Source: Adlercreutzia mucosicola DSM 19490
GTDB lineage: Bacteria; Actinomycetota; Coriobacteriia; Coriobacteriales; Eggerthellaceae
Reading direction: 5' to 3'
Assembly: GCF_000422625.1 (NCBI RefSeq)
Contig: NZ_AUGK01000006.1
Span: forward strand, 1-55,529
DNA: 55,529 nt
Below, piece after piece: positions 1 to 8,513 of the stretch; the stretch's first letter is position 1; the number at the start of each line of letters is the position of its first letter. The translations under genes and the position numbers were made by a program. The notes under the pieces were generated by a model that saw only the letters and a list, made by a program, of their open reading frames with translations, was not told where the DNA came from and ran no database searches.

Positions 1-1146
1 ATGGCAAAGATCGTCAGCTCTTGGAACGACTGGGACCCGCTGAAGCGCGTCATCGTCGGCCGCTGCGACAACTCCGTCATCCCGCCGGAGGAGCCCGCCA
101 CCTCCGAGAAGGTGCCCGTTGACTCCGAGATGCGCGGCATGTGGGGCCTGCGCCCGCTCGAGACCGTCGAGCGCGGCAACGAGTGCCTCGAGAACCTCGT
201 GAAGATCCTCGAGGACCGCGGCGTCGTCGTCGACCGCCCGACCCCGCTGCAGTGGAACCAGGCCATCGGCACCCCGGACTTCCGCAACGACTCCATGATG
301 ACCTGCATGCCCCCGCGCGACATCCTGCTGACCATCGGCAACGAGATCATGGCCGCCGCCAACTCCTTCCGCTGCCGCTACTTCGAGTACCTGGCCTACT
401 GGCCCCTCATGGAGATGTACTTCGAGCAGGACCCCGACTTCAAGTGGACCCAGGCCCCCCGCCCGCGCCTGACCGACAAGTCCTACAAGCACAACTACTA
501 CGACGAGAAGATCACCCTGGAGGAGCGCCTCGAGCGCACCGCCGCCAAGGACTTCGTGACCACCGAGGTGGAGCCCATGTGGGACGCCGCCGACGTGATG
601 CGCATGGGCAAGGACCTGTTCATCCAGCACGGCCTGACCACCAACCGCGCCGCCATGGACTGGTTCCAGCGCTACTACCCCGAGTTCCGCGTGCACGCCG
701 TGAACTTCCCGGGCGACCCCTACCCGATCCACATCGACGCGACCTTCGTGCCGCTGCGCCCCGGCCTGATCATCAACAACCCGCACCGCCCGCTGCCCGA
801 GCCGCAGCGCGCCATCTTCGAGGCCAACGACTGGCAGATCGTCGAGGCCGCCGACCCGGCCCACACCGAGCCGCCGGCGCTGTGCTACTCCTCCGTGTGG
901 CTGTCCATGAACTGCCTGGTCCTCGACCCGAAGACCGTCATCGTGGAGGCCTCCGAGGTGCACCAGCAGGAGCAGATGGACAAGCTGGGCATGAACGTCA
1001 TCCCCTGCGACCTGCGCGACGCCTACCCGTTCGGCGGCGGCCTGCACTGCTCCACCGCCGACGTCTACCGCGAGGGCGAGTGCCTCGACTACTTCCCGAA
1101 CCGCGTCGAGGATCCCACCCTCGTGCGCCCCGAGATGTGGAAGTAA
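1..1146 (+). CDS. Glycine amidinotransferase-like enzyme (AGAT family)
   Basis: The 381-residue product matches the L-arginine:glycine amidinotransferase fold over its length. AGAT moves the amidino group of arginine to glycine, giving guanidinoacetate and ornithine, through a Cys-His-Asp centre. All three sites are visible: Asp195 in WDAADVMR, His244 in YPIHIDATF and Cys350 in GGGLHCSTADV. The family signature WLSMN is also present. It should be cytosolic, with no signal peptide. The window opens on its ATG, so upstream signals are unseen. It is followed by a terminator and then a transporter. Related enzymes use inosamine-phosphate or other acceptors, so the acceptor is not proven; family assignment is strong. 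Confidence 0.9.
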   Translation: MAKIVSSWNDWDPLKRVIVGRCDNSVIPPEEPATSEKVPVDSEMRGMWGLRPLETVERGNECLENLVKILEDRGVVVDRPTPLQWNQAIGTPDFRNDSMMTCMPPRDILLTIGNEIMAAANSFRCRYFEYLAYWPLMEMYFEQDPDFKWTQAPRPRLTDKSYKHNYYDEKITLEERLERTAAKDFVTTEVEPMWDAADVMRMGKDLFIQHGLTTNRAAMDWFQRYYPEFRVHAVNFPGDPYPIHIDATFVPLRPGLIINNPHRPLPEPQRAIFEANDWQIVEAADPAHTEPPALCYSSVWLSMNCLVLDPKTVIVEASEVHQQEQMDKLGMNVIPCDLRDAYPFGGGLHCSTADVYREGECLDYFPNRVEDPTLVRPEMWK

Positions 1147-1180
1147 GCTTCGCATCACCTCTACGCGAGAGCGTTTGCAA

Positions 1181-1209
1181 GGAACCCGCTTCGGCGGGTT
1201 CCTTTTTTG
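1181..1209 (+). terminator. Rho-independent terminator after the amidinotransferase
   Basis: A perfect GC-rich stem (GGAACCCGC with GCGGGTTCC around a TTC loop region) is followed by six T residues. It lies 35 bases after the amidinotransferase stop, so the downstream transporter probably has its own promoter. Confidence 0.9.
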
Positions 1210-1301
1210 TGCACATGACTAATTGTTAAATCTACGTTGCTCAAAAGGCCTGGTGTGGTAAGGTATAAAGCTAAGTCAAGGCCATATTGAAAGGAGAAGC
1301 C

Positions 1302-1352
1302 ATGACTACCATCTTTCTTGCACCCGAAGGGGCGGGTGATTCCCATGAGTAG
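1302..1352 (+). CDS. Putative 16-residue upstream peptide coupled to the transporter
   Basis: A short frame starts with ATG behind a good Shine-Dalgarno (AAAGGAG at 1290-1296). It encodes MTTIFLAPEGAGDSHE and stops at 1350-1352, overlapping the transporter ATG (1345) by eight bases. The arrangement would favour translational coupling or leader-peptide control. It has no recognisable domain and may simply be an upstream open frame. Confidence 0.45.
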   Translation: MTTIFLAPEGAGDSHE

Positions 1353-2697
1353 CACGACGGTTCCGGCGAAGACCTCCACCTACGCCGAGGCTACCGAAGC
1401 AGAGAAACAGGCGGTTTTGCGCAAGGTGACCGGATCTTCCTTCCTCGGTAACTTCATCGAGTGGTTCGATTACGCCAGCTATTCGTATCTGGCTACGGTC
1501 ATCGCGCTGGTGTTCTTCCCGGCTGAGGATCGTTTCGTGGGCGTGATGAGCGCCTTCGCGGTATTCGCGCTCTCGTTTCTCGTGCGCCCCATCGGCGCAA
1601 TCTTTTGGGGCAACATGGGCGACAAGAAGGGGCGCAAGTGGGCGCTGTCGGTGTCCATCCTCCTGATGAGCGGCGCCACCTTCCTCATCGGCTGCCTGCC
1701 CGGCTATGCCATGATCGGCGTTGGCGCGCCGTTGCTGCTGCTAGTGCTGCGCATGGTGCAGTCGTTCTCGGCGGCGGGCGAATACGCCGGCGCGGCCACG
1801 TTCATCGCCGAGTACGCGCCGAAGAACCACCGCGGCTTCTACTGCTCCATGGTACCGGCCTCCACGGCCACGGGCCTTTTGGTGGGCTCTCTTCTGGCCA
1901 CGTTCATGTTCAACACCTGGGGCGCCGAGTCGTCCTTCGTGGTGGACTGGGGCTGGCGCATTCCGTTCTGGCTGGCGTTGCCGCTGGGCTATATCACTCA
2001 CTACATCCGCACTCATTTGGAGGATTCCCCGGTGTACGCCCAGATGCAGGATAACCTGAAGGCCTCGGGCCAGAAGGTGGAGCATCCCATCCGCACGCTG
2101 TTCAAGAAGCACTTCAAGGTGCTGGTCATCTCGTTCGGTGCCTGCGTGCTGAACGCGGTGGGCTTCTACGCGGTGCTTACCTACTTGCCGAACTATCTGG
2201 AAACGGTGCTGAACTACAATCCGGGCGATGCCTCCACCATCACCACCATCGTGCTGGTGGTGTACATCGGTTTCATCTTCCTGTCGGGCCGCATCTCCGA
2301 TCGCTTCGGCCGCAAGAAGATGCTCATCGGCGCTTGCGTGGGCTTCATTGTGTTCACGGTGCCGGCGTTCGTGCTGCTCGGCTCGATGAACTTCTGGGTG
2401 ATTCTGCTGGTCGAGCTGGTGATGTGCCTTATCCTGACTATCAACGACGGCACGCTGGCCAGCTACCTGACCGAGACGTTCCCCACCGATGTGCGTTACT
2501 CGGGCTTCGCCCTCAGCTTCAACCTGGCCAACGCCATCTTCGGCGGCTCGGCGTCGTTCATCTCGTTCTGGTTGATCAGCATTACTGGCAACGACATCGC
2601 GCCCGCCTGGTACATGGTGGTCATCGCGGTGATCGCCCTGGTGGCTATGTGCTTCACCCACGATCACTCCGGCAAGAAGCTGGAAGACGTGAAGTAG
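1345..2697 (+). CDS. MFS transporter, metabolite:H+ symporter (MHS) family
   Basis: The 450-residue protein has about twelve hydrophobic segments and the hallmarks of the MHS branch of the major facilitator superfamily (ShiA, ProP, KgtP): an N-terminal GNFIEWFDYASYSYLA segment, the loop GNMGDKKGRK, and a second-half loop GRISDRFGRKK. It should import a small zwitterionic or organic-acid metabolite with protons. Start ATG 1345 is chosen because AAGGGGCGGG precedes it; a TTG at 1318 would also be in frame. Its position behind an amidinotransferase suggests a related substrate such as a betaine, glycine or guanidino compound, which is inference only. A terminator hairpin follows. Confidence 0.85.
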   Translation: MSSTTVPAKTSTYAEATEAEKQAVLRKVTGSSFLGNFIEWFDYASYSYLATVIALVFFPAEDRFVGVMSAFAVFALSFLVRPIGAIFWGNMGDKKGRKWALSVSILLMSGATFLIGCLPGYAMIGVGAPLLLLVLRMVQSFSAAGEYAGAATFIAEYAPKNHRGFYCSMVPASTATGLLVGSLLATFMFNTWGAESSFVVDWGWRIPFWLALPLGYITHYIRTHLEDSPVYAQMQDNLKASGQKVEHPIRTLFKKHFKVLVISFGACVLNAVGFYAVLTYLPNYLETVLNYNPGDASTITTIVLVVYIGFIFLSGRISDRFGRKKMLIGACVGFIVFTVPAFVLLGSMNFWVILLVELVMCLILTINDGTLASYLTETFPTDVRYSGFALSFNLANAIFGGSASFISFWLISITGNDIAPAWYMVVIAVIALVAMCFTHDHSGKKLEDVK

Positions 2698-2723
2698 GTT
2701 TCGCCGACCTAGCTGGTTTGCCC

Positions 2724-2752
2724 AAGGAGCCTCGCATTGTGGGGCTCCTTTC
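2724..2752 (+). terminator. Rho-independent terminator after the MHS transporter
   Basis: AAGGAGCC pairs with GGGCTCCTT around a 10-base loop and is followed by a short T run, 27 bases after the transporter stop. Confidence 0.75.
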
Positions 2753-3070
2753 GTGCGCCCGGGGGCTGACGTGCCGCCCCTCCCGGAGCGAAGGGTTGGC
2801 GCGTGCCCGCAGGAGTGAGGAGTGCATCGTGTGCATCCCTCGGGAACGGGGCGCGATGTCCGCAGGAGCGGGCTGAAGCCCGTTCGTCGAGGGGCAACGG
2901 GTCGGGGTCGGTTGGGGGTCGGGCCGCCTAAAGGCCGCTCCTGTGGGGCGGCGAAGACTGCGGACCGATCGTCGAGCGGGTTGGACGAGGGCCGGAGGCT
3001 TCGCAGAGGCGGGCTTCGGGCCGCCTCGGGAGGGGACGGGAATCGACGGGGGCTTCTCGGCCTTGTGCGG

Positions 3071-3216
3071 TTTTTGCGTTATCGCGAGTTTCGAGGGCTA
3101 CCGTTCCATCGCAAAGCTCGCGATAACGTAATTTTTCGCATGTCTGCGCTTTCAGAACTCGCGATAACGTGATTTTCTGCATGCTTGTGCTTGGGCACAT
3201 CGCGATAACGCAAAAA
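3071..3216. repeat. Array of four TCGCGATAACG-type repeats
   Basis: The 2753-3363 gap holds no convincing gene. Within it, the outer copies TTTTTGCGTTATCGCGA (3071-3087) and its exact reverse complement (3200-3216) enclose two direct copies of CTCGCGATAACGT (near 3117 and 3158), each followed by a T-rich stretch and GCATG. Spacing is about 41 bases. A palindrome CGGGCTGAAGCCCG lies at 2869-2882. Function unknown; a protein-binding array or a small non-autonomous element would fit. Confidence 0.6.
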
Positions 3217-3363
3217 AACGCACGTAGGGCGTCCCTCGGCGGCGGGCGTATGCTCGCGGTGCTCACCCGCGGAGGAGGGAGAGGCTTCGGAGGATGAGGG
3301 GCCGGAGGAGGGGGGGATCGACCGGAACAGACCCACAGAGGGCCTGTCCCGGCCGGCGGTGTT

Positions 3364-5316
3364 CTACCCCCTGAGGGCGTTGTCCCACTCGAGATGGCGC
3401 TGCGGCAGTGCCGTGACGCTGGCCTTCGGGCGGCGCGGAGTGCGGGCGAGGCGCCAGGCCCAGAAGAGGGCGACGAGCGCCGTAGCTCCGGCGAAGAACG
3501 GATCGACGGGGCAGAAACCGAGCGTGCCCAGGGCGATGGCGCACAACATGATGGCTCCCAGCACTGTGCCATCGAAAAGGGTAAAGCGAGCAGCACGGTT
3601 GCCAGCATCGCCCTGCGGGCTGGTGATACCGCCGTCGCGGGCCGATCCTGCAGCATCGGTACCGCCCTGCGCTGCGGCATCGCTGCCGCCGTCACCGACT
3701 TGCAGCCAGGGGGCGTCCGGCCAGTTGCCGCTTCCGTCTTCGTCGGCGCGCCCCTGCTGCGCGCGTTCGCTCTCGCGTTCAGCTTGGCGGCGCTGGCGCA
3801 GGCGACCGAGACTGTAGGCCGAGGCTATCAGCGCCATCAGGACGAACAGGATATGCAGAGGACACGCCCCCAGGATGCCGCCGGTCTGGGGCAGCTGGCT
3901 GATGTGGTTCGCCAGGGCGGTGCGATGGCCATTGGCAGTGCTGCCCTTGCCGCTCGTGCCCCCGCCGTCGGCCGTTCCGGCCCTCAGCGCGCCGTCGGCC
4001 GTGTCGTTGCGCACGGTGATGGTCAGGCGCAGGGTGGTGGTGTTGCCGGCGGCGTCGGTGAAGGTCTGCTCGGCGATCCAGGTGCCGGGCCGGCTGCGAT
4101 CGATGGCCTCTGCGGGATTGCCCGCGCTGTCGAAGAGGCGTACGGGGCTGCGGCTGATGGTGCGGTCGGTGAGACCCGTGCCCACCACGTAGCGCTCGTC
4201 AATGAGCTGGGCCATCATGTCGGGTGTGACGGGTTTCGACGAAGTGGGCAGCGCCAGCTCGTCGTGGATCATCGCGTGGGTGAGGCCCGATGAAGAGTCG
4301 GTGACCACCTCGGTGGGCGTGAGCGGCTCAGGCGCTGTGGCGCCAGTGCCGTCGGGCTTCGGGGTAATTGTGGGGAAGACGGGCGCCGCGGGGCCGGGGT
4401 TCGGGCCGGGATTGGGATCGGTATCGCCCGAACTTGGCTTGTCGGGGTCGGGTTTGATGGGATCGTCGGGGTCTCCCGTGCCGGGATTGTCGGGGTTGTC
4501 GGGGCCATCGGGGCCGTCGGGGCCCGGGTCGATACTGGGGTCTCTCACTTCGAAGGGGGCGCTCACGTTGCCGGCGGCGTCTTCTGCCACGTAGAAGCCG
4601 GGCTGCACGGCGGGAAGAGTCTCCCGGGCATTGCCCTTTCCGTCAGTGAGCGTGAAGGCCCATTCGGTTCCCTCGGTCGCCGGAGATGCCGCAGTGTTGT
4701 CGCCCTCGGCTCCGAATGCAGTAGCGCCGGCGCTTGCGGGTGTCACGTTCTCGGCAGTCAGGGGCCGGCCGTCGGCCTTCACCTGGCGTACCTTCCACAC
4801 GCCCGAGGTGGCCTTGTCCGAGCCGGCCGCGGCCTCGTCGCTGGCGGTCAGCGCGTTCGCGTCCGCGTCCCAGGAAAGCATCGGTGCCTGGGTGTCGATG
4901 CGGATGGTATCGGCGCCCTTGCTGGACACGGCGCCTGACGCGCTGCGTGCTTGCAGGGTGATCGGCAGCCCGTCGGTGTCGTCGGCGCGCACCCACGCCT
5001 CGCGGTCGCCCAGCTCGCCGAGGGCGGTTCCGTCGGCTGCCGCTACGGTGAAGCGGTCGAAGTCGCCGGCGTAGAACGTCACGCGCACGGGCGAGGTGGC
5101 GCTGTTGTTCCACCCGTTCTCGTTTGCCCGGGGCAGGCGCGTGTAGTGGAAGTCCTTGCCTGCGCCGGAGGCGGGATCGTCGGGGTCCACGTCGTCGGGC
5201 GCCGGCTTCAGGGGCTGCTCGGCCAAAAGCTCCACGGTCTTGAATTGGCTGCCTTGGAACGAGTCCTCCACCAGTTCGTGGCTGACGGTGACGGCTTGGC
5301 CGCCGGCTTGGTTCAC
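3364..5316 (-). CDS. LPxTG surface protein, C-terminal part after an amber codon
   Basis: This 650-residue stretch has Ig-like/bacterial surface repeats, a Pro-Asp-Gly rich spacer, and a cell-wall sorting motif LPQTGG followed by a hydrophobic segment and a basic tail. About 130 further residues follow, with two more hydrophobic segments, which is unusual after a sorting signal. It has no signal peptide and no good ribosome site at ATG 5316. It continues in the same frame as the upstream gene, separated only by the TAG at 5344-5346. The bases between (codons for AVNVTYYARV) read as coding. I take it as the second half of one broken or read-through adhesin gene. Confidence 0.75.
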   Translation of the reverse strand: MNQAGGQAVTVSHELVEDSFQGSQFKTVELLAEQPLKPAPDDVDPDDPASGAGKDFHYTRLPRANENGWNNSATSPVRVTFYAGDFDRFTVAAADGTALGELGDREAWVRADDTDGLPITLQARSASGAVSSKGADTIRIDTQAPMLSWDADANALTASDEAAAGSDKATSGVWKVRQVKADGRPLTAENVTPASAGATAFGAEGDNTAASPATEGTEWAFTLTDGKGNARETLPAVQPGFYVAEDAAGNVSAPFEVRDPSIDPGPDGPDGPDNPDNPGTGDPDDPIKPDPDKPSSGDTDPNPGPNPGPAAPVFPTITPKPDGTGATAPEPLTPTEVVTDSSSGLTHAMIHDELALPTSSKPVTPDMMAQLIDERYVVGTGLTDRTISRSPVRLFDSAGNPAEAIDRSRPGTWIAEQTFTDAAGNTTTLRLTITVRNDTADGALRAGTADGGGTSGKGSTANGHRTALANHISQLPQTGGILGACPLHILFVLMALIASAYSLGRLRQRRQAERESERAQQGRADEDGSGNWPDAPWLQVGDGGSDAAAQGGTDAAGSARDGGITSPQGDAGNRAARFTLFDGTVLGAIMLCAIALGTLGFCPVDPFFAGATALVALFWAWRLARTPRRPKASVTALPQRHLEWDNALRG

Positions 5317-5343
5317 GCGGGCGTAGTAGGTGACGTTGACCGC

Positions 5344-5346
5344 CTA
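5344..5346 (-). other. In-frame amber codon splitting the surface-protein gene
   Basis: The frame reads ITLTGS-TAG-AVNVTYYARV with no frame change. A single base change (for example CAG to TAG) or stop read-through would account for it. Sequencing error is also possible. Confidence 0.8.
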
Positions 5347-6540
5347 GCTGCCGGTGAGGGTGATGGGCACGCCGTTGGCACCGGAAAGCGTGTTGGGGCC
5401 CGCCGCCGTGGCCACGGTGGAGCCGTTCACTTGAAGGGGGTGGGTGCTGTCGGCGAAGGGCTCGATGCCCCGGGTGGGGTTAGCCTCGGTGTCGGCCAGC
5501 TTCAGGTGCATGCCGAACTGCTCGCTGTAACCGCCGGCCGACGCCGCCGTGTTGCGATTGCGGATGGTGCAGCGCGCCTGGACCACCTCGTCGCGCTCGA
5601 GCACGTCGTCCTCGCCGACGAGGATGTCGTAGGCGTCGGTGGCGTCGTTGTAGCGGTACAGCGTGATGTCCGAGATCTCGGGATCGAGGTTGGGCAGCGT
5701 CATGGAGTCGAAGGTGGCCTCGACTTGCATGTTACTGGGGGCCGAGGGCTGAGAGGGGTCGCTGATCGGCTGCCATTCAATGCCTCCGAGGAAGAACAGG
5801 TAAGCGCTGTCGCCGAAAGTGGTCCGTGCGCCGGGAACGTTCACGGTGGCGGTTCCAACAGTGAGCGCGGTCTTATCTGTTCGGGCATCGTAGCTGAACG
5901 ACATGCGCTGATTGCCCCACGGGGCTGTGGTGGTGTTGGTGGGCGTGCCGGGGACCTGCCCGTTAACCAGCTCGCCCAAGTCTAGCTTCGCCTGCGAAAG
6001 CCCCGTCTCGGGTCGCCACTCACGCAGATAGCGCCAGATGTATCCCGTGGTGCTGGTGAAAGCGCGCGTTCGAATGAAGCCGGCGCCAAAGAAGGCGGCG
6101 GTGTAGTTGAGGGTAGAGGACGAAGAGGGGATCGAGGGCACTTTGCCAGTGAAGGAAATGCGCCAATTGTGCTTGAGGGAAACCTTCTGCTTGGACACAA
6201 ACCCCGCGACGCTTCCCCATATATTGCTGCCAGGATAGCGGGAGTAATACGAGCGGTTGGCGGTTGAGGCGACGCGCAAGGTAGAACCATCGATTTTGCC
6301 GGGGGTGCCGTACATGTTGGTGGTGTCGAACGTTTTCGTGTAGTCCGTGGTGCCGGTGAGGGCCTCGGCGGTGTGGGGCGCTGTGCCTTCGGTTGCGGGC
6401 AGGGCCGGCAGGAGGGTCACCGTAAGCAGTGCTGCCAAGGTGGCGGCCAGTGCTCGGTGGCCAAGGCGTGCGACAGCGGTGGTTGCACATGCGCCGCCCA
6501 GTGTTGCGGCAGCATCTTCCCTTCTCTTTCCCCAGGTCAT
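5344..6540 (-). CDS. Secreted adhesin-like surface protein, N-terminal part
   Basis: Start ATG 6540 follows a strong AAGGAGG (6544-6550); a start at 6600 is less likely. The 398-residue product begins with a basic segment and a long hydrophobic signal peptide (about residues 25-60, ending near ALPATEG), so it should be exported. The mature part is Ser/Thr/Gly rich with a beta-rich, lectin-like look, but I do not recognise a named domain with confidence. It ends at a TAG with no cell-wall anchor. The LPQTG anchor is in frame just downstream, so the two halves were probably one protein of about 1,060 residues. A divergent ECF sigma gene lies upstream. Confidence 0.75.
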   Translation of the reverse strand: MTWGKRREDAAATLGGACATTAVARLGHRALAATLAALLTVTLLPALPATEGTAPHTAEALTGTTDYTKTFDTTNMYGTPGKIDGSTLRVASTANRSYYSRYPGSNIWGSVAGFVSKQKVSLKHNWRISFTGKVPSIPSSSSTLNYTAAFFGAGFIRTRAFTSTTGYIWRYLREWRPETGLSQAKLDLGELVNGQVPGTPTNTTTAPWGNQRMSFSYDARTDKTALTVGTATVNVPGARTTFGDSAYLFFLGGIEWQPISDPSQPSAPSNMQVEATFDSMTLPNLDPEISDITLYRYNDATDAYDILVGEDDVLERDEVVQARCTIRNRNTAASAGGYSEQFGMHLKLADTEANPTRGIEPFADSTHPLQVNGSTVATAAGPNTLSGANGVPITLTGS

Positions 6541-6771
6541 GAATGCCTCCTTGTGCAGGTTCCGCGCTTCCCCTGATGGGCGGAACGGGTGAATAGACAA
6601 AAATCCTGAGGGTTAATCAACCTGTTGGCGGAAATGGCTCAAAAAGTCCGGTATTTTTCATCGTCCGTGACTTCTTCGCGGCGCGGGATCGGGGAGTGCC
6701 CGACCGTGACGCATGCTCTCTTGCGGTATCGGAGTCGTGCTGCTTCCAGCGAGAGGGCCCGCAAGAGACTT

Positions 6772-6986
6772 GGGAACCAAATCCCTCGTTTGCGCCAGGG
6801 TATTCGCTTCTGGTGTCAGAAACAAGGGGTTTGGTTCCCCGAAAAACGCCGGTTTGGTATCGTTGGCGACAAAAGCCCAGGTCGCGTTTGGCTCAAAACG
6901 CTCCTTTGGTATCCGAAGGGGAACCAAACCCGCCATTTGAGCCCCTTTTGCCGGCTGCGCTGTCGCAAAAGGGCGGTTTGGTTCCC
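6772..6986. repeat. Cluster of GGGAACCAAACC / GGTTTGGTTCCC repeats
   Basis: The 6541-7106 gap between the divergent adhesin and sigma genes has no convincing gene. It holds GGGAACCAAA (6772-6781), GGGTTTGGTTCCCC (6827-6840), its exact reverse complement (6918-6931), GGTTTGGTTCCC (6975-6986) and degenerate GGTTTGGTATC copies. The two 14-base copies could form a long hairpin. Function unknown; it may be a regulator-binding cluster or a folded RNA. Confidence 0.6.
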
Positions 6987-7106
6987 GGATTGCATCGGAC
7001 GCTCGGCGATGCGCTATAATGCGCGGCGAGTTGGGCGGGGCGACTCCGTTTCGGCGGGAGCCCGTGATGGATGTGGCGAAGATGGTGTGGTGAAAGGGGG
7101 GCGACA

Positions 7107-8207
7107 GTGCGCGAGGCGGGGCGACGGCGGGATGTGGCGACACTGGTGCGCGCGGCCCAGGCTGGCGATCGGCGCGCGTTCCACGAGTTGTACCTGCGCA
7201 CGGCCCAGATGCAGTATTTCGCTATCGTGGGCCGGGTGGGGCGGGAAGCGGCGCCGGACATCCTGCAGGAGCTGTACCTGGTGGCGTGGAGCAACCTGGA
7301 TGCCATTGAGCCCGCTGCCTTCGTGGGCTATCTGAATGCCACGGCGCGGAACTTGTGCAAGCGCCATTTCAAGCGGCAGGGTACCAGCAAGGCGCCGCTG
7401 CCTACCGAGGACGAGATGCTGGAAGCGGCTGGTGCCGAGCGTGCGGTGGTGGCGCCGGCGGCGGCCGACCCGGCCCGGCGGGCCGACGAGCGCGATGAGG
7501 CGGAGCGGCTGGCGCGGGCTCTGCGCGAGCATCTGACCGATCAGGAGCGCGATGCGGTTCTGATGCGCTACTACCAGGATATGAAGCTGGACGAGATCGC
7601 GGCCTCGCTCGCAGTGTCGCGGGCCACGGTAAAGCGCATCTTGAACCGGGCGCTGGCTACGCTGCGGCGCAAGATGGGCCTGCTGCCGCTGGCGCCGGCG
7701 TTCTCGGCGCTGCTGGAGCAGGCGGTGGAGGTCAATCGGGCTCCCGACGGATGGCTGCGCTGCGCGCGCGTGCCGTCGCGGCGGGGCCGGGAGGGGGCGA
7801 CGAAGCTGGTGGGTGTCGCGGCCGTGCTGCTGGCCGTGGGCGCCGTGCTGTTCGCCGTAGGGGCGCCGCGTCCCGAAGTGATCTTCGAGCAGCCTGCTCC
7901 CTTGGCCCAGCCCGCCGTTGCCGACACCCAAGGTCCCGTGCTGGTGGAGAGCGACGTTCGCGATGGCGTGACCGTCTTGCGACTTGCCGACGAATCTGCC
8001 GTGGTCGAAGTGTACTGCCTCGCCGCTGACGGCCAGCGCTTCGAAGCTGCTCCGGAGCGGGCGGCCTCCGAGAGCGCTCCCTCTGCCACCGAAACCCTTT
8101 GGCATCTGGAACTTCCCACCGGCACCTACGAGCTGCACGCTCGCGATGCGGTCGGCAACCAATCGGTGGGAACCCTCACGGCGGCTGTAACCCCCGACGC
8201 GTTCTAG
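7107..8207 (+). CDS. ECF-type sigma factor fused to a membrane anchor and outside domain
   Basis: Start GTG 7107 follows AAAGGGGGG. Residues 1-170 are a sigma-70 ECF protein: region 2 (HELYLRTAQMQYFAIV, DILQELYLVAW) and region 4 with the helix-turn-helix around MKLDEIAASLAVSRATVKRI. Unlike standard ECF factors (about 170-200 residues) it has 366 residues. After a basic linker comes one membrane segment (VGVAAVLLAVGAVLFAVG) and about 110 residues with a beta-rich, Ig-like look. The sensor or anti-sigma part may therefore be built in. It is divergent from the surface-protein gene, which makes that gene a plausible target. Not recognised as a named subfamily. Confidence 0.8.
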   Translation: MREAGRRRDVATLVRAAQAGDRRAFHELYLRTAQMQYFAIVGRVGREAAPDILQELYLVAWSNLDAIEPAAFVGYLNATARNLCKRHFKRQGTSKAPLPTEDEMLEAAGAERAVVAPAAADPARRADERDEAERLARALREHLTDQERDAVLMRYYQDMKLDEIAASLAVSRATVKRILNRALATLRRKMGLLPLAPAFSALLEQAVEVNRAPDGWLRCARVPSRRGREGATKLVGVAAVLLAVGAVLFAVGAPRPEVIFEQPAPLAQPAVADTQGPVLVESDVRDGVTVLRLADESAVVEVYCLAADGQRFEAAPERAASESAPSATETLWHLELPTGTYELHARDAVGNQSVGTLTAAVTPDAF

Positions 8208-8254
8208 CCCAAGCCTGTTGTGACTGGGAAGCGGGGAGGCTCGGGGCGGATACC

Positions 8255-8280
8255 GGACGGCCTGAAGACCGCCCCTACGA
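8255..8280. repeat. REP-like palindrome in the 8208-8739 gap
   Basis: GGACGGCCTGAAGACCGCCC followed by CTACGA resembles other intergenic palindromes here at 2869-2882, 12856-12875 and 12997-13016 (core GGGCGGNCTGAAGNCCGCCC). A second partial copy (GCCCGCCCTACGAGC) lies near 8370. Confidence 0.5.
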
Positions 8281-8420
8281 GTGGGGAAAGACGGCCCTAC
8301 GAGCGGGCGGGGAGCCGCCAGGCCGCAGTGAGGTGAGAGGCCATCAGGTCTTCGTTGGGGGTTTAGCCCGCCCTACGAGCATGGGAGAATCGGGGCTGCT
8401 TTGCGCTGTTTGATGCAAGA

Positions 8421-8455
8421 AACCCCGTCGCGTGGTTAAGGGCTGCGGCGGGGTT
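8421..8455 (-). terminator. Terminator hairpin downstream of the 9-residue frame
   Basis: On the minus strand AACCCCG pairs with CGGGGTT, followed by TCTT. It lies about 60 bases after the stop of the tiny frame at 8514-8543 and would end a transcript of roughly 160 bases. Confidence 0.55.
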
Positions 8456-8513
8456 CTCACTTCAGATTCCCTGTGGGAATGGCACAGGCGATGGGTGCGC
8501 GATGACGCTGCGC

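Noticed and set aside
1741-2667. Long minus-strand frame opposite the MHS transporter
   Set aside because: It is the complement of a clear transporter gene; the product is His/Arg/Gln rich with no domain.
4951-5985. Plus-strand frame opposite the surface-protein gene
   Set aside because: Val/Gly/His-rich shadow; the minus strand has signal peptide and LPQTG.
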